Shown: positions 52,572 to 60,656, numbered from the stretch's first letter. The stretch is DNA of 61,846 nt from Actinomycetota bacterium (GCA_020444505.1 JAHLKU010000008.1:1-61846), one strand, 5' to 3'. Translations and numbers: made by a program. The notes: generated from the letters alone by a model not told the origin.

Positions 52572-53004
52572 ACGACACCCCCTCCGATTCGAGGAACTCG
52601 CGATAGGCGGCGATGCCCTCCTCGCCGGTGACGAGGCCGGCGGGGTCGAACGCCTCCACCTGCAGGTCGGCGACCCAGCCCTCTCCGTAGGGGTCGGTGA
52701 CGGCCAGGTTGGGGTCGCCGACGAGGGCGTCGTTGCCGTGGAGGAGGGTGCCGGTGATCGGGCTCGGCACGGGCCCGACGTACTTGGAGGACTCGAGCGT
52801 GGCCACGCTCTTGCCCTGGGGGACCTCCTTGCCCAGCTTGCGGGCGCTGACGGTGACCGCCGCCAGCGAGCCGCCCGACAGCTTGGCGGCGACGGAGGTG
52901 ATGCCGACCCGGATCACGCCGCCGTCCATCGGCCGGGCCCAGACGTGCTTGTCGAGCAGGTAGTAGAGCTCCTCGGGGAGCTCGCACCCATTGATCTCGG
53001 CCAT
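52564..53004 (-). CDS. GcvH-like lipoate-binding protein (LbpA-like)
   Basis: A 146-residue lipoyl-domain protein. The lipoyl lysine is Lys74 in ATLESSKYVGPVPSPITG, matching the ESxK pattern of GcvH and of LbpA, the carrier of the sulfur-oxidising heterodisulfide-reductase-like pathway. ELYYLLDKHVW at the N-terminus is the usual GcvH start. No glycine-cleavage enzymes are nearby, while TusA, DsrE2 and DsrE lie just upstream, as in sHdr-lbpA loci, so I favour a sulfur-carrier role. GGAGGAGAG precedes the ATG. Its stop overlaps the hydrogenase small-subunit gene. Confidence 0.82.
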   Translation of the reverse strand: MAEINGCELPEELYYLLDKHVWARPMDGGVIRVGITSVAAKLSGGSLAAVTVSARKLGKEVPQGKSVATLESSKYVGPVPSPITGTLLHGNDALVGDPNLAVTDPYGEGWVADLQVEAFDPAGLVTGEEGIAAYREFLESEGVSCD

Positions 53005-53018
53005 CTCTCCTCCTCGTC

Positions 53019-53384
53019 TCAGAACGTCAGGACCGTGCTGCTGTTCTCGGCGAGCTGCCACATCGCCGCCCCGCCGACCATCTTCACGCCGTCGATGAGG
53101 TCGCCCTCGTCGATGTCGTGGAGCTCGGTGGCCGCGGTGCAGGCGACGAACTTCACGCCCGCCTCCTGGGCGTCCTGCATGAAGCCGGCGACCGCCCGGC
53201 CGCCCTCCTTGGGCACGACCGTCTCGGCCACGCCCTCCTTCAGCAGGAGGATCCCGTCGATGGTGAAGAACATCGTGACCTCGTACTCCATGGCCGCCGC
53301 GAGGTGGGCGAAGAAGAACGGGGTGGCGCAGCGCCGGGGGGTCTCCGGGCCGCTGGTCATGATGATGAGGACCTGGTCTTCCAC
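53019..53384 (-). CDS. DsrE-family sulfur-relay protein
   Basis: A 121-residue cytoplasmic DsrE-type protein. The likely sulfur-accepting Cys82 is in FVACTAATELHDI; another Cys is at 19. VTMFFTIDGILLLKEGV is a DsrE core block. GGAGG precedes the GTG start. It sits between the DsrE2 gene (12-base gap) and the lipoyl carrier (14 bases). In sHdr loci a DsrE3 has this place and passes sulfur on to TusA or the lipoyl carrier; subtype not assigned. Confidence 0.85.
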   Translation of the reverse strand: MEDQVLIIMTSGPETPRRCATPFFFAHLAAAMEYEVTMFFTIDGILLLKEGVAETVVPKEGGRAVAGFMQDAQEAGVKFVACTAATELHDIDEGDLIDGVKMVGGAAMWQLAENSSTVLTF

Positions 53385-53395
53385 GATGCTGCCTC

Positions 53396-53866
53396 CTAGA
53401 ACGCCAGGGCGATGCCGTCTTCGGCCACGTAGTTCAAGAAGGTGGCCGCCCCGCCGATCTCCACCTCGTCGAGCAGCTCCTCGCGCTCGATGCCCATGAC
53501 GTCCATGGTCATCTGGCAGCCGATGAGGCGGACGCCGCTCATCACCGCCATGTCGAGGAGCTCGCTGAGCTTGGCGACGTTCGCCTTGCCCATCCAGTTG
53601 TTCATCATCCCGGTGGCCACCGCCGTCATGCCGGGGAGCATCCCGACGATGTTGGGAACCGGCACCGGCATCGCCGGGTTGGCGATGGGGGCCACCTTCA
53701 GCTTGTCGGCCTTGCCCTTCTTGATGATCTCCAGCCCGTAGAAGGTGAAGAAGATCGCCGACTCCATGTCGAGAGCGGCCGCCGAGGTGGCCAGGATCAG
53801 CGGCGGGTAGGCCGCGTCGAGAGTGCCGTGCCCGGCGATGATGCCGAGTCGCTTCGCCGTCGCCAT
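53396..53866 (-). CDS. DsrE2-like sulfur carrier, membrane-associated
   Basis: A 156-residue DsrE2 family protein. The N-terminal part (RLGIIAGHGTLDAAYPPLILATSAAAL) is a hydrophobic region, AIFFTFYGLEIIKKG and MLPGMTAVATGMM follow, and the active cysteine is Cys117 in LIGCQMTMDVMG, typical of DsrE2. It starts 5 bases after the tusA stop. The tusA-dsrE2 pair is the classic sulfur-relay arrangement. Confidence 0.88.
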   Translation of the reverse strand: MATAKRLGIIAGHGTLDAAYPPLILATSAAALDMESAIFFTFYGLEIIKKGKADKLKVAPIANPAMPVPVPNIVGMLPGMTAVATGMMNNWMGKANVAKLSELLDMAVMSGVRLIGCQMTMDVMGIEREELLDEVEIGGAATFLNYVAEDGIALAF

Positions 53867-53871
53867 CTCGC

Positions 53872-54108
53872 TCAGCCCTTCTTCTCGATGAGGAACACGT
53901 ACTTGCCGTCGGCCTCGGAGGCCTCCAGCAGGGCGTGACCGGTGCGGTCGGTCCACGCCGCGACGTCGGCGGTGGAGCCGGCGTCGGTGGAGATCATCTG
54001 GAGCACCTGGCCGGCCTCCATGTCGTCGATGGCCTTCTTGGTCTTCAGGATCGGCATGGGGCATGCCAGGCCGCTGCAGTCGAGCACCTGGTCAGGGGTG
54101 GCGGACAT
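53872..54108 (-). CDS. tusA: TusA sulfur carrier, first gene of the run
   Basis: A 78-residue TusA: VLDCSGLACPMPILKTKKAI with the active Cys16 in the CPMP motif, followed by the strand VLQMISTDAGSTADVAAW and a C-terminal YVFLIEKKG. It accepts and donates persulfide sulfur in the cytoplasm. AAGGAGGA precedes the ATG. It begins the minus-strand unit that runs through the hydrogenase genes, and is separated from the LysR gene by 253 bases. Confidence 0.92.
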   Translation of the reverse strand: MSATPDQVLDCSGLACPMPILKTKKAIDDMEAGQVLQMISTDAGSTADVAAWTDRTGHALLEASEADGKYVFLIEKKG

Positions 54109-54274
54109 GAGGAGTTCCTCCTTGCGACGCGAAGCGGCCGGGCGACCCGTGGGGGGTGTGCCCGGCCCGGAAAGGACGATGACGGTCGGTTGCGGGGTGG
54201 TGGTCTCCCACTCGGGTGTCCGGGTGCTGGCGCACCGACGGCCTCCTCACGGCAATCGACGTGGTGTCGGGACG

Positions 54275-54304
54275 AGAGTACCTGCGCTAGCCTATGGATT
54301 GCAA
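54275..54304 (-). promoter_or_regulatory. possible promoter of the tusA-hydrogenase run
   Basis: Minus strand: TTGCAA (54304-54299), 18 bases, TACTCT (54280-54275), matching a sigma-70 -35/-10 pair. It is in the AT-rich part of the gap 54109-54361 and would give a leader of about 160 bases before tusA. Sequence match only. Confidence 0.35.
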
Positions 54305-54318
54305 GTTCGAGTCATGGT

Positions 54319-54363
54319 GATTCTTATAGATCATGCCATTCGATTCCGATAGGATCTCCCTAT
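54319..54363 (+). promoter_or_regulatory. LysR operator: repeats and T-N11-A dyad at lysR start
   Basis: A dyad ATAGG (54349-54353), 5 bases, CCTAT (54359-54363) fits T-N11-A and overlaps the lysR ATG. A near direct repeat lies beside it: GATTCTTATAGATC (54319-54332) and GATTCCGATAGGATC (54342-54356), 23 bases apart. Such sites are typical of LysR autoregulation and divergent control. The gap is clearly more AT-rich than the genes around it. Confidence 0.5.
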
Positions 54364-55297
54364 GCTGAACCCGATCGAACTCAACGTGTTCGCGATGGCT
54401 GCCGAGACGGAGAACTTCTCCGAGGCGGCCCGGCGCCTCGGCGTGACCCAGCCGACGGTCAGCCTGCACATCCGCTCGCTGGAGGAGCGCCTCGGCATCG
54501 ACCTCTTCACCCGTTCCGGCCGCAACGTGGTGCTCACCGACGCCGGGCGGGCGCTCATCCCCCTGGCCCGCGACATCCTGCAGCGCTGCGCCCGCATCGA
54601 GGAGACGATGCTGTCGCTGAAGGGCGAGGTGGTCGGCCTGCTCGAGATCGGGTGCACCACCGCCTCGGGCAAGTACGTGCTCCCCCGCATCCTGCGCGGC
54701 CTGCGCGACCGGCACCCCCGGCTGGAGGTGGTGTGCCGGGTCACCAACCGCCACGACGCCCTCCGCCTGCTGCACATCGGCGACGTGCAGGTGGCCATCA
54801 CCAGCCTCGAGGAGGCGTCGCGCGACCTGGACTACCGCGAGTTCGCCACCGACCACATCGTGCTGATCACCCCGCCCGGCCACCCCTGGGCGGGGCTGGG
54901 GCGGCCGGTGCGCCCCGACGAGTTGCTGCAGGGCGAGTTCATCACCCGGGAGGAGGGCTCCGGCACCGATGCCGCGGTGCGGGAGGCCCTCGCCGACCAC
55001 GGCATCGGCATCGACGACCTGCCCAGGATCATGGAACTGGGCAACTCGGAGGCCATCCGGATGGCGGTGGCCGAGGGCATCGGGGTCGGCTTCGTGTCGG
55101 CCCTGGTGGCCACCGAGGCCGGGGCGGGCCCGGTGCAGATCGTGCCGATGGAGGGGATGTCGCCGCAGCGCGCCCTGTACATGGTGCGCGACTCGTCGCG
55201 GCCGGCCACCACCGCCCAGACCGCCTTCTGGGACTTCGCGTTCTCGCCCGAGATGGACGGGGTGCGCGACCGCATCACCCGCCCCGCGATCGCCTGA
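54362..55297 (+). CDS. LysR-family transcriptional regulator
   Basis: A 311-residue LysR regulator. The DNA-binding helix-turn-helix is at about 19-49 (FSEAARRLGVTQPTVSLHIRSLEERLG), followed by the coiled linker and a two-lobe effector domain (about 90-290: LEIGCTTASGKYVLPRIL, EGIGVGFVSALVATEAG). It diverges from tusA across the 253-base gap, so it is the natural controller of the sulfur-hydrogenase run. The effector is unknown; LysR members near sulfur genes often sense sulfur intermediates. Confidence 0.9.
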   Translation: MLNPIELNVFAMAAETENFSEAARRLGVTQPTVSLHIRSLEERLGIDLFTRSGRNVVLTDAGRALIPLARDILQRCARIEETMLSLKGEVVGLLEIGCTTASGKYVLPRILRGLRDRHPRLEVVCRVTNRHDALRLLHIGDVQVAITSLEEASRDLDYREFATDHIVLITPPGHPWAGLGRPVRPDELLQGEFITREEGSGTDAAVREALADHGIGIDDLPRIMELGNSEAIRMAVAEGIGVGFVSALVATEAGAGPVQIVPMEGMSPQRALYMVRDSSRPATTAQTAFWDFAFSPEMDGVRDRITRPAIA

Positions 55298-55300
55298 CCC

Positions 55301-56221
55301 TCAAGCGCCGGCGGCAGCCGCGTCGCCGAGCCGCGGGGTGATGTCGGCCAGCGCCCTGCGGACCATGGCCAGGTCGGCCTGCTCGAACGCCTCGCGGCGC
55401 GCCGGGTCGTCGAACACCATGTCGCCGCACGCCTCGAACGACGCCATCGCCCCCAGTTCGGCGGAGGCGGGGCGCCTGCTGTCGCGGTAGAACAGGTGGA
55501 TCACCGGCGCGCCCCCCGGCCCGGCCACCATCAGGTTCACCCGGTGCGACGGGTCGCGGCCGTGCCAGGCGCCGACGGCGGCATCGGCCTCCCCGGCGTC
55601 GAAGAACCGGCGCAGCGGCAGCGGGTAGCGGGCGTCCGCCCCCGGGGCCAGGGCCTCGACGGGGAAGGGGTCGGTGGTCATCTGCAGGTGCAGGTGCCAC
55701 GGGATGCTGGAACCGGCGCCCGCCCCGTTGTAGACCACCCGGAAGGCGCCGCCGGTGTCACGGTGCAGGTCGAGCATCGCCGCCAGCACGCCGGGGTCGT
55801 AGCGCTGGTCCTCGTGGGCGGCCGAGGCGACGGTGAAGTGGTTGCGGCCCAGCCAGGCGAAGTTGGCCCCCGCCAGCCAGTCCCGCCCGCCGGCCTGCAG
55901 CGGCACCAGCACCTCCTTGGGGAAGCAGGGCCGGATCATGCCGGCGCACAGGAAGCAGGGCCGCCCTGCCGGGTCGCGGCGGTCCACCGGCAGGTCCTGG
56001 TCCTCGCACCCCGGGTCGTAGATGCCGTGCTCGGCCAGCACCGCCGCCACGCCCCGGACCGCCCGGTGCGGCAGCCACCGGAACCGGAAGGCGACGCCGG
56101 TGTCCGGGTCCGCTGCGGTGCGGGTCTCCACCGGCCCCCGGGGGTCGCCGAGCAGGTAGCCGTCGTCGATCTGCTGCTGCCACACGGCCTCGAGCCGTGC
56201 CGCCAGGGGTGAGGTGCCCAT
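55301..56221 (-). CDS. HIT-superfamily nucleotidyl transferase/phosphorylase (DUF4922-like)
   Basis: A 306-residue protein with the HIT catalytic pattern SIPWHLHLQM (HxHxQ) at about residues 173-182, typical of ATP adenylyltransferases, GDP-glucose phosphorylases and galactose-1-phosphate uridylyltransferase relatives. CFLCAGMIRPCF could bind metal. NFAWLGRNHFTVAS is also a HIT-type block. Substrate unknown. It is convergent with lysR, 3 bases between stops. Confidence 0.72.
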   Translation of the reverse strand: MGTSPLAARLEAVWQQQIDDGYLLGDPRGPVETRTAADPDTGVAFRFRWLPHRAVRGVAAVLAEHGIYDPGCEDQDLPVDRRDPAGRPCFLCAGMIRPCFPKEVLVPLQAGGRDWLAGANFAWLGRNHFTVASAAHEDQRYDPGVLAAMLDLHRDTGGAFRVVYNGAGAGSSIPWHLHLQMTTDPFPVEALAPGADARYPLPLRRFFDAGEADAAVGAWHGRDPSHRVNLMVAGPGGAPVIHLFYRDSRRPASAELGAMASFEACGDMVFDDPARREAFEQADLAMVRRALADITPRLGDAAAAGA

Positions 56222-56272
56222 CGGCGGCGAACCTAGCCGCTGCGGCGGCGGCACGCGGGGTCCGGACGCGGT

Positions 56273-56296
56273 GCGGGGCCGGCGAACCGGCCCCGC
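56273..56296 (-). terminator. GC hairpin with CGAA loop
   Basis: GCGGGGCCGG / CCGGCCCCGC, a 10-bp perfect stem around CGAA. It lies between the stop of the minus-strand gene at 56320 and the start at 56221, so it probably ends the former. Confidence 0.55.
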
Positions 56297-56319
56297 GATC
56301 GTCGTGACGGCGCTGCGGG

Positions 56320-56697
56320 TCAGCGCTTGATGAAGGCGGCCGCCGCCATGACGGCCCCGCCGATCAGCGTCAGCCACAGGCCGAAGCCGATGGAGAAGCC
56401 GGCGTCGTTGATGTCGAGCATGTTGGTGATCGCCACCACCACCACGATCGCCCCGGTGGCCACGAGCCCCCACTTGCGGGCGCCGTCCTTCAGGAACACG
56501 GCGACGGCGGCGGCGGCGATCGCCACGATGAGCGTGATCAGGCCGTCGCCTGGCTCTTCCATGCCGCCGATCGACATGCCGGCGAACGATGCCCAGGCCG
56601 TGAACGACCCGATGATCGTGACGACGGCGCCGATGATCGCCGTCATGGTCGACGTGCTGCCGGTGATCCGCTGCATGTCGAAACCTGAATCGGTCAT
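56320..56697 (-). CDS. small four-helix membrane protein
   Basis: A 125-residue integral membrane protein with about four hydrophobic segments (ATAIIGAVVTIIGSFTAW-like, ITLIVAIAAAAVAVFL, LVATGAIVVVVAITNML, FGLWLTLIGGAVMAAAAF) and a short cytoplasmic N-terminus. It resembles general small actinobacterial membrane proteins of unknown function. AGGGGAG precedes the ATG. It is divergent from the LOG-family gene. Confidence 0.65.
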   Translation of the reverse strand: MTDSGFDMQRITGSTSTMTAIIGAVVTIIGSFTAWASFAGMSIGGMEEPGDGLITLIVAIAAAAVAVFLKDGARKWGLVATGAIVVVVAITNMLDINDAGFSIGFGLWLTLIGGAVMAAAAFIKR

Positions 56698-56765
56698 GTG
56701 CACTCCCCTCGGTGATGCGTCCGGACGTGCCGGGACGTTAGCGGCCGGTGGCTAGCCTCGCCGGG

Positions 56766-57302
56766 ATGAGCACCCAGATCGCCGTGTTCGGCGCCTCCTC
56801 CACCCCGCCCGGCCATCCCGACCACGACGCCGCCGTCCGCTGCGGGGCGCTCCTCGCCGGGGCCGGCTTCGCGGTGGCCACCGGCGGCTACGGCGGGCTG
56901 ATGGAGGCCGTGTCGCAGGGGGCGGCCGGGGCCGGGGGCCACGTGGTGGGGGTCACCGCACCTGCGCTGTTCCCGAACCGGCCGGGCGCCAACCCTTGGG
57001 TGGCCGTGGAGCGGCCGGCGGAGAGCCTGGCCGCCCGCATCGGCGACATGCTGGCCACCAGCGCCGGGTGCATCGCCCTGCCCGGCAGCATCGGCACGAT
57101 GACCGAGCTGCTGATGGCGTGGAACGAGGCGTACATCGACGCCCTCGACGGCGGCCCAGCCAAGCCGGTGGTGGCGGTGGGGCCGGTGTGGGCGGAGTTC
57201 GTGGAGGCCATCGGCGCTCGCCTGGCCACCGATGCCACGCTGGTCTCCTGCGTCCCCGACGTGGAGGCGGCCGTGGACGAGATCGTCCGCCGCCTCGGCT
57301 GA
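56766..57302 (+). CDS. LOG/TIGR00725-like Rossmann-fold protein
   Basis: A 178-residue protein. IAVFGASSTPP, VATGGYGGLMEAVSQGA and LPGSIGTMTELLMAWNEAYI are the family motifs, PGSIGTMTE being the LOG-type PGGxGTxxE variant. LOG proteins cleave nucleoside 5'-monophosphate ribosyl bonds or, in plants, activate cytokinins; bacterial members are mostly undefined. ATG 56766 is the start of the family sequence; a longer ORF begins at 56748. Confidence 0.8.
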   Translation: MSTQIAVFGASSTPPGHPDHDAAVRCGALLAGAGFAVATGGYGGLMEAVSQGAAGAGGHVVGVTAPALFPNRPGANPWVAVERPAESLAARIGDMLATSAGCIALPGSIGTMTELLMAWNEAYIDALDGGPAKPVVAVGPVWAEFVEAIGARLATDATLVSCVPDVEAAVDEIVRRLG

Positions 57303-57309
57303 CCCCCGG

Positions 57310-57690
57310 CTACTCCTCGGTCGACGCCAGGCAGGAGACCCAGACCACCAGGTCCTCGAGCAGGCCGGGCCGCGCCTCGTTCTGCACCTGGGCGATGCCC
57401 AGCTCCACGCGTTGGCCCCTGCCCAGGCACGACACCGGCGGCTCGTTCCACGGGCCGTCCTCGATCCGCCACAGCGCGGCGGAGACGTCGAAGGCCGTGC
57501 CGCTCTCGGCGTCACGGTCGGCGCTGAAGCCGATCTCGGTGCCGGTGGGGAACTCGCTGACGATGACGGCGTACCCGGTGCGCCGCTCGATCTGCAGGTC
57601 GGGGCCGGTGCCGGTGCCCCCCTCGTCTCCCGCGCACCCGGCCGCCAGCAGGGCGGCCGCCACCACGAGGACTGTGATCCGTGCCTTCAT
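57310..57690 (-). CDS. small lipoprotein
   Basis: A 126-residue lipoprotein: signal KARITVLVVAAALLAAGC, then a Gly/Thr linker and a beta-rich domain with two more cysteines (CLGRG, CLAS). No family recognised. AAGGA is 5 bases before ATG 57690; an ATG two codons earlier is weaker. Its stop is 7 bases from the convergent LOG gene. Confidence 0.65.
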   Translation of the reverse strand: MKARITVLVVAAALLAAGCAGDEGGTGTGPDLQIERRTGYAVIVSEFPTGTEIGFSADRDAESGTAFDVSAALWRIEDGPWNEPPVSCLGRGQRVELGIAQVQNEARPGLLEDLVVWVSCLASTEE

Positions 57691-57808
57691 CTGCATCCTT
57701 CTTCACACGCTGCCGCCAGATTAGGGCGCCGGCGGCCCGCCCCGCCCCGGGGTGAGCCCGGGAACGGCCAGCCGATACACTCGCCTCGGCTCGCGAGGAG
57801 GCAGCATC

Positions 57809-60181
57809 GTGGCCGGCGACGGCTTCTATCTCGGCGGGATCATCGACCCCGCCACCGGCAAACGGACCGACGACGGGGCGCTCGTCCACTACGACCCCGG
57901 CGACCTCACCACCCACGGGGTCATCGTCGGCATGACCGGGTCCGGCAAGACCGGCCTGGGCGTCATCTACCTGGAGGAGGCGCTGCGCGCCGGGATCCCC
58001 GCCCTGATCCTCGACCCCAAGGGCGACATGACCAACCTGCTGCTGACCTTCCCCGACCTGGCGCCCGCCGACTTCGAGCCGTGGGTGGACCCCGGCGAGG
58101 CGAAGCGGGAGGGCAAGACCCCCGCCGAACTGGCCGAGGGCACCGCGGCGCTGTGGCGCAAGGGCCTCGACTCGTGGGACCTGGACGGCGGGGACATCGC
58201 CGCCCTCCGGGACGGCGCCGCCTTCACCGTGTTCACCCCCGGCAGCGGCTCGGGCGTGCCGCTGAACATCGTCGGCTCGCTGGCGGCCCCCGGCATCGAC
58301 TTCGAGGACGAGGCCGAGACGTTGCGCGACGAGATCGAGGGCTTCACCACCGGCATCCTCGGCCTGGTCGGCATCGACGCCGACCCCCTGTCCAGCCGGG
58401 AGCACATCCTGATCTCCAATCTCATCGAGCGGGCGTGGGCCGCCGGGGAGGACCTCGACCTCGAGACCCTGCTGGGCCGGATCCACCGCCCGCCGCTCCG
58501 CAAACTGGGCGTGTTCGACATCGACACGTTCTTCCCGGAGAAGGACCGCATGGCGCTGGCGATGCAGTTGAACACGCTGGTGGCCTCCCCCTCGTTCGCC
58601 TCCTGGCGGGACGGGCCCGACCTGGACATCGAGGCCCTGCTGCACACCGCCGACGGCACGCCGAGGGCGTCCATCGTGTACCTGGCCCACCTCTCCGACG
58701 ACGAGCGCCAGTTCGTGGTGACGCTGGTGCTGTCGAAGCTGATCACCTGGATGCGGAGCCAGGCGGGCTCCGGCGACCTGCGGGCCCTGGTGTACATGGA
58801 CGAGGTGTTCGGGTTCGTGCCGCCGACCGCGGCCCCGCCGGCCAAGAAGCCCATCCTCACGATCCTCAAGCAGGCCAGGGCGTTCGGGGTGGGGATGCTG
58901 CTCTCCACCCAGAACCCGGTGGACCTGGACTACAAGGCGATGTCGAACGCCGGCACGTGGTGCATCGGCCGCCTGCAGACCGAGCGCGACAAGTCGCGCA
59001 TCCTGGAGGCGCTGCAGTCGGCGACGGGCGACACCGACGTGAAGGCCCTCGATGCCCTCATCTCGGGCCTCGGCAAGCGCCAGTTCGTGCTGCACAACAC
59101 CCGCGACAAGCAGCCGACGGTGTTCACGACCCGCTGGGCGATGTCGTACCTGCGGGGCCCGCTGACCCGGGAGCAGATCGAGACGCTGACGGCCGGCGAT
59201 GCGATGCGGGACGCCGCACCGGCGAAGGCCCCCCGCAAGGCCGCCCCCGAGGTGGCCGACGACGAGAGCACCGTGGCGCCCGAGGTGGCGGCCGGCATCC
59301 CGGTCCGCTACCTGGACCCGGGCGCCCCATGGGCCGAGGCGGTGGGGGCCGCCCGCACCGGCACCCGCTACGAGGCGGCGCTCGCCGCCCGGGTGGAGAT
59401 GGTGTTCGACGACACCACGGCCGGCGTGGACCACAGGGAGGAGTGGGAGGCGGTGGTGGCGCCCCTGGCCGAGCGCATCGACCCCGCCGACGCCGTCGCC
59501 GTGGACTACGACGAGCGGGACTTCCTCGACGAGCCCCCCGCCGGGGCGGCGTATGCCCTCACCGACGCGCCCATCGGCACCAAGACGTTCTTCTCGTCCG
59601 CCGAGGCGGCGCTGAAGGAGTGGCTCTACCGCAATCGAGAGGTGGAGGTGTTCCGCAACAAGGCCCTGAAGCTCTACGGGCGGGTGGGCGAGAGCCGGGA
59701 CGACTTCGCCGAGCGCTGCGACGCCGCCGCCCGCGACGCCGCCGACGCCGAGGCCGCCAAGATCCGCGACCGCTTCGACTCGAAGATGGACACGCTCGCC
59801 CGCCAGATCGACGCGGCCCGGCTGCGGGTGGACGAGGTGGCGGTGGACCTGGAGACCCGGCGGCAGGAGGAGATGGTGTCGGGCGCCAGCACGGTCATCG
59901 GCCTGCTGACGGGGCGGCGCTCCACCAGATCGCTGTCGTCGGCGGCCAGCAAGCGGTCGATGGTCCGCAAGGCCGAGCAGCGCCTCCGCACCGCCGAGAC
60001 CAAGTACACCGGCCTGGTCGAGGACCTGGAGGAACTGGGCGACGACCTCGACGAGGAGATCCTCGAGATCGACGCCGAGTGGCGGGAGAAGGCCGCCGAT
60101 GTCGAGACGCTCGAGATCGGCCTGGAGAAGACCGACATCTCGGTGGCCGACCTCGCCCTCGTCTGGATCCCCCGGGCCTGA
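57809..60181 (+). CDS. DUF853/HerA-like ATPase
   Basis: A 790-residue ATPase. Walker A is GMTGSGKT at 41-48; Walker B is ALVYMDEVFGF. ILDPKGDMTNLLLTFPDL and LSTQNPVDLDYKAMSNAGTWCIGRLQTERDK are family blocks of HerA-type DUF87/DUF853 helicase-like translocases. The final third (about 600-790) is a coiled-coil-rich region (RQIDAARLRVDEVAVDLETRR, EDLEELGDDLDEEILEID). GAGGAGG precedes the GTG. HerA relatives move DNA or proteins in various systems; no nuclease partner such as NurA is next to it. Confidence 0.87.
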   Translation: MAGDGFYLGGIIDPATGKRTDDGALVHYDPGDLTTHGVIVGMTGSGKTGLGVIYLEEALRAGIPALILDPKGDMTNLLLTFPDLAPADFEPWVDPGEAKREGKTPAELAEGTAALWRKGLDSWDLDGGDIAALRDGAAFTVFTPGSGSGVPLNIVGSLAAPGIDFEDEAETLRDEIEGFTTGILGLVGIDADPLSSREHILISNLIERAWAAGEDLDLETLLGRIHRPPLRKLGVFDIDTFFPEKDRMALAMQLNTLVASPSFASWRDGPDLDIEALLHTADGTPRASIVYLAHLSDDERQFVVTLVLSKLITWMRSQAGSGDLRALVYMDEVFGFVPPTAAPPAKKPILTILKQARAFGVGMLLSTQNPVDLDYKAMSNAGTWCIGRLQTERDKSRILEALQSATGDTDVKALDALISGLGKRQFVLHNTRDKQPTVFTTRWAMSYLRGPLTREQIETLTAGDAMRDAAPAKAPRKAAPEVADDESTVAPEVAAGIPVRYLDPGAPWAEAVGAARTGTRYEAALAARVEMVFDDTTAGVDHREEWEAVVAPLAERIDPADAVAVDYDERDFLDEPPAGAAYALTDAPIGTKTFFSSAEAALKEWLYRNREVEVFRNKALKLYGRVGESRDDFAERCDAAARDAADAEAAKIRDRFDSKMDTLARQIDAARLRVDEVAVDLETRRQEEMVSGASTVIGLLTGRRSTRSLSSAASKRSMVRKAEQRLRTAETKYTGLVEDLEELGDDLDEEILEIDAEWREKAADVETLEIGLEKTDISVADLALVWIPRA

Positions 60182-60234
60182 GCGGCGCCCGGAGTGCCGC
60201 ATCCGCGGCGCCCCGGGGTCTAGGGTGCTCGCGC

Positions 60235-60624
60235 ATGGACGAGAGAGCGATCATCGCCGACATCACCCAGGCCGACGAGGACGCCGGCGCCATCGTGTCG
60301 ATCACGCTCGACCTGGCCGGCGTCGAGCACCGTGGGGCGGCCGTCGGCTCCAGCGACGTGCGGGAGCGCCCCCGCCTGGTCGGTGAGGCGGCGCTGCGGG
60401 CCGTCGAGTCGATGACCGGCGGCGCCGTGCACCTGGACCTGCTGGCCGTGGCCAGCGCCGACGTCGGCGACACCCGCGTGGCGGTCGCCCAGGTGCGCCT
60501 CGACCCGTTCGAAGAGGTGCTCGTGGGCTCCGCCCTGCTGCGGGACGAGGACCGGGACGGCTCCTGGGCGGTCGCCCGGGCCGTCATGGACGCCCTCAAC
60601 CGCCGCCTCGGCCAGGTGGTGTAG
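60235..60624 (+). CDS. hypothetical protein, conserved-looking alpha/beta domain
   Basis: A 129-residue acidic soluble protein. It has an alternating strand-helix pattern (AIVSITLDLAGVEHRGAAVG, LVGEAALRAVESMTGG, VHLDLLAVASADVG, RVAVAQVRLDP, AVARAVMDALNRRLG), like a one-domain alpha/beta fold. It begins 53 bases after the HerA-like gene. I do not recognise the family. It has no cysteines and no clear motif. Confidence 0.6.
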   Translation: MDERAIIADITQADEDAGAIVSITLDLAGVEHRGAAVGSSDVRERPRLVGEAALRAVESMTGGAVHLDLLAVASADVGDTRVAVAQVRLDPFEEVLVGSALLRDEDRDGSWAVARAVMDALNRRLGQVV

Positions 60625-60656
60625 GGACCGCCTCCTCTCGGCTGTGCGCCGTGCAC

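Noticed and set aside
52564-53004. The lipoyl protein as ordinary GcvH of glycine cleavage
   Set aside because: No gcvT or gcvP is nearby and its neighbours are sulfur-relay genes. The alternative remains possible and is stated in the finding.
57512-60202. Long minus-strand open frame of 896 codons opposite the HerA-like gene
   Set aside because: It mirrors the codon pattern of the strong plus-strand ATPase (Walker A and B present) and its translation has no recognisable domain. Such shadows are expected at this GC content.
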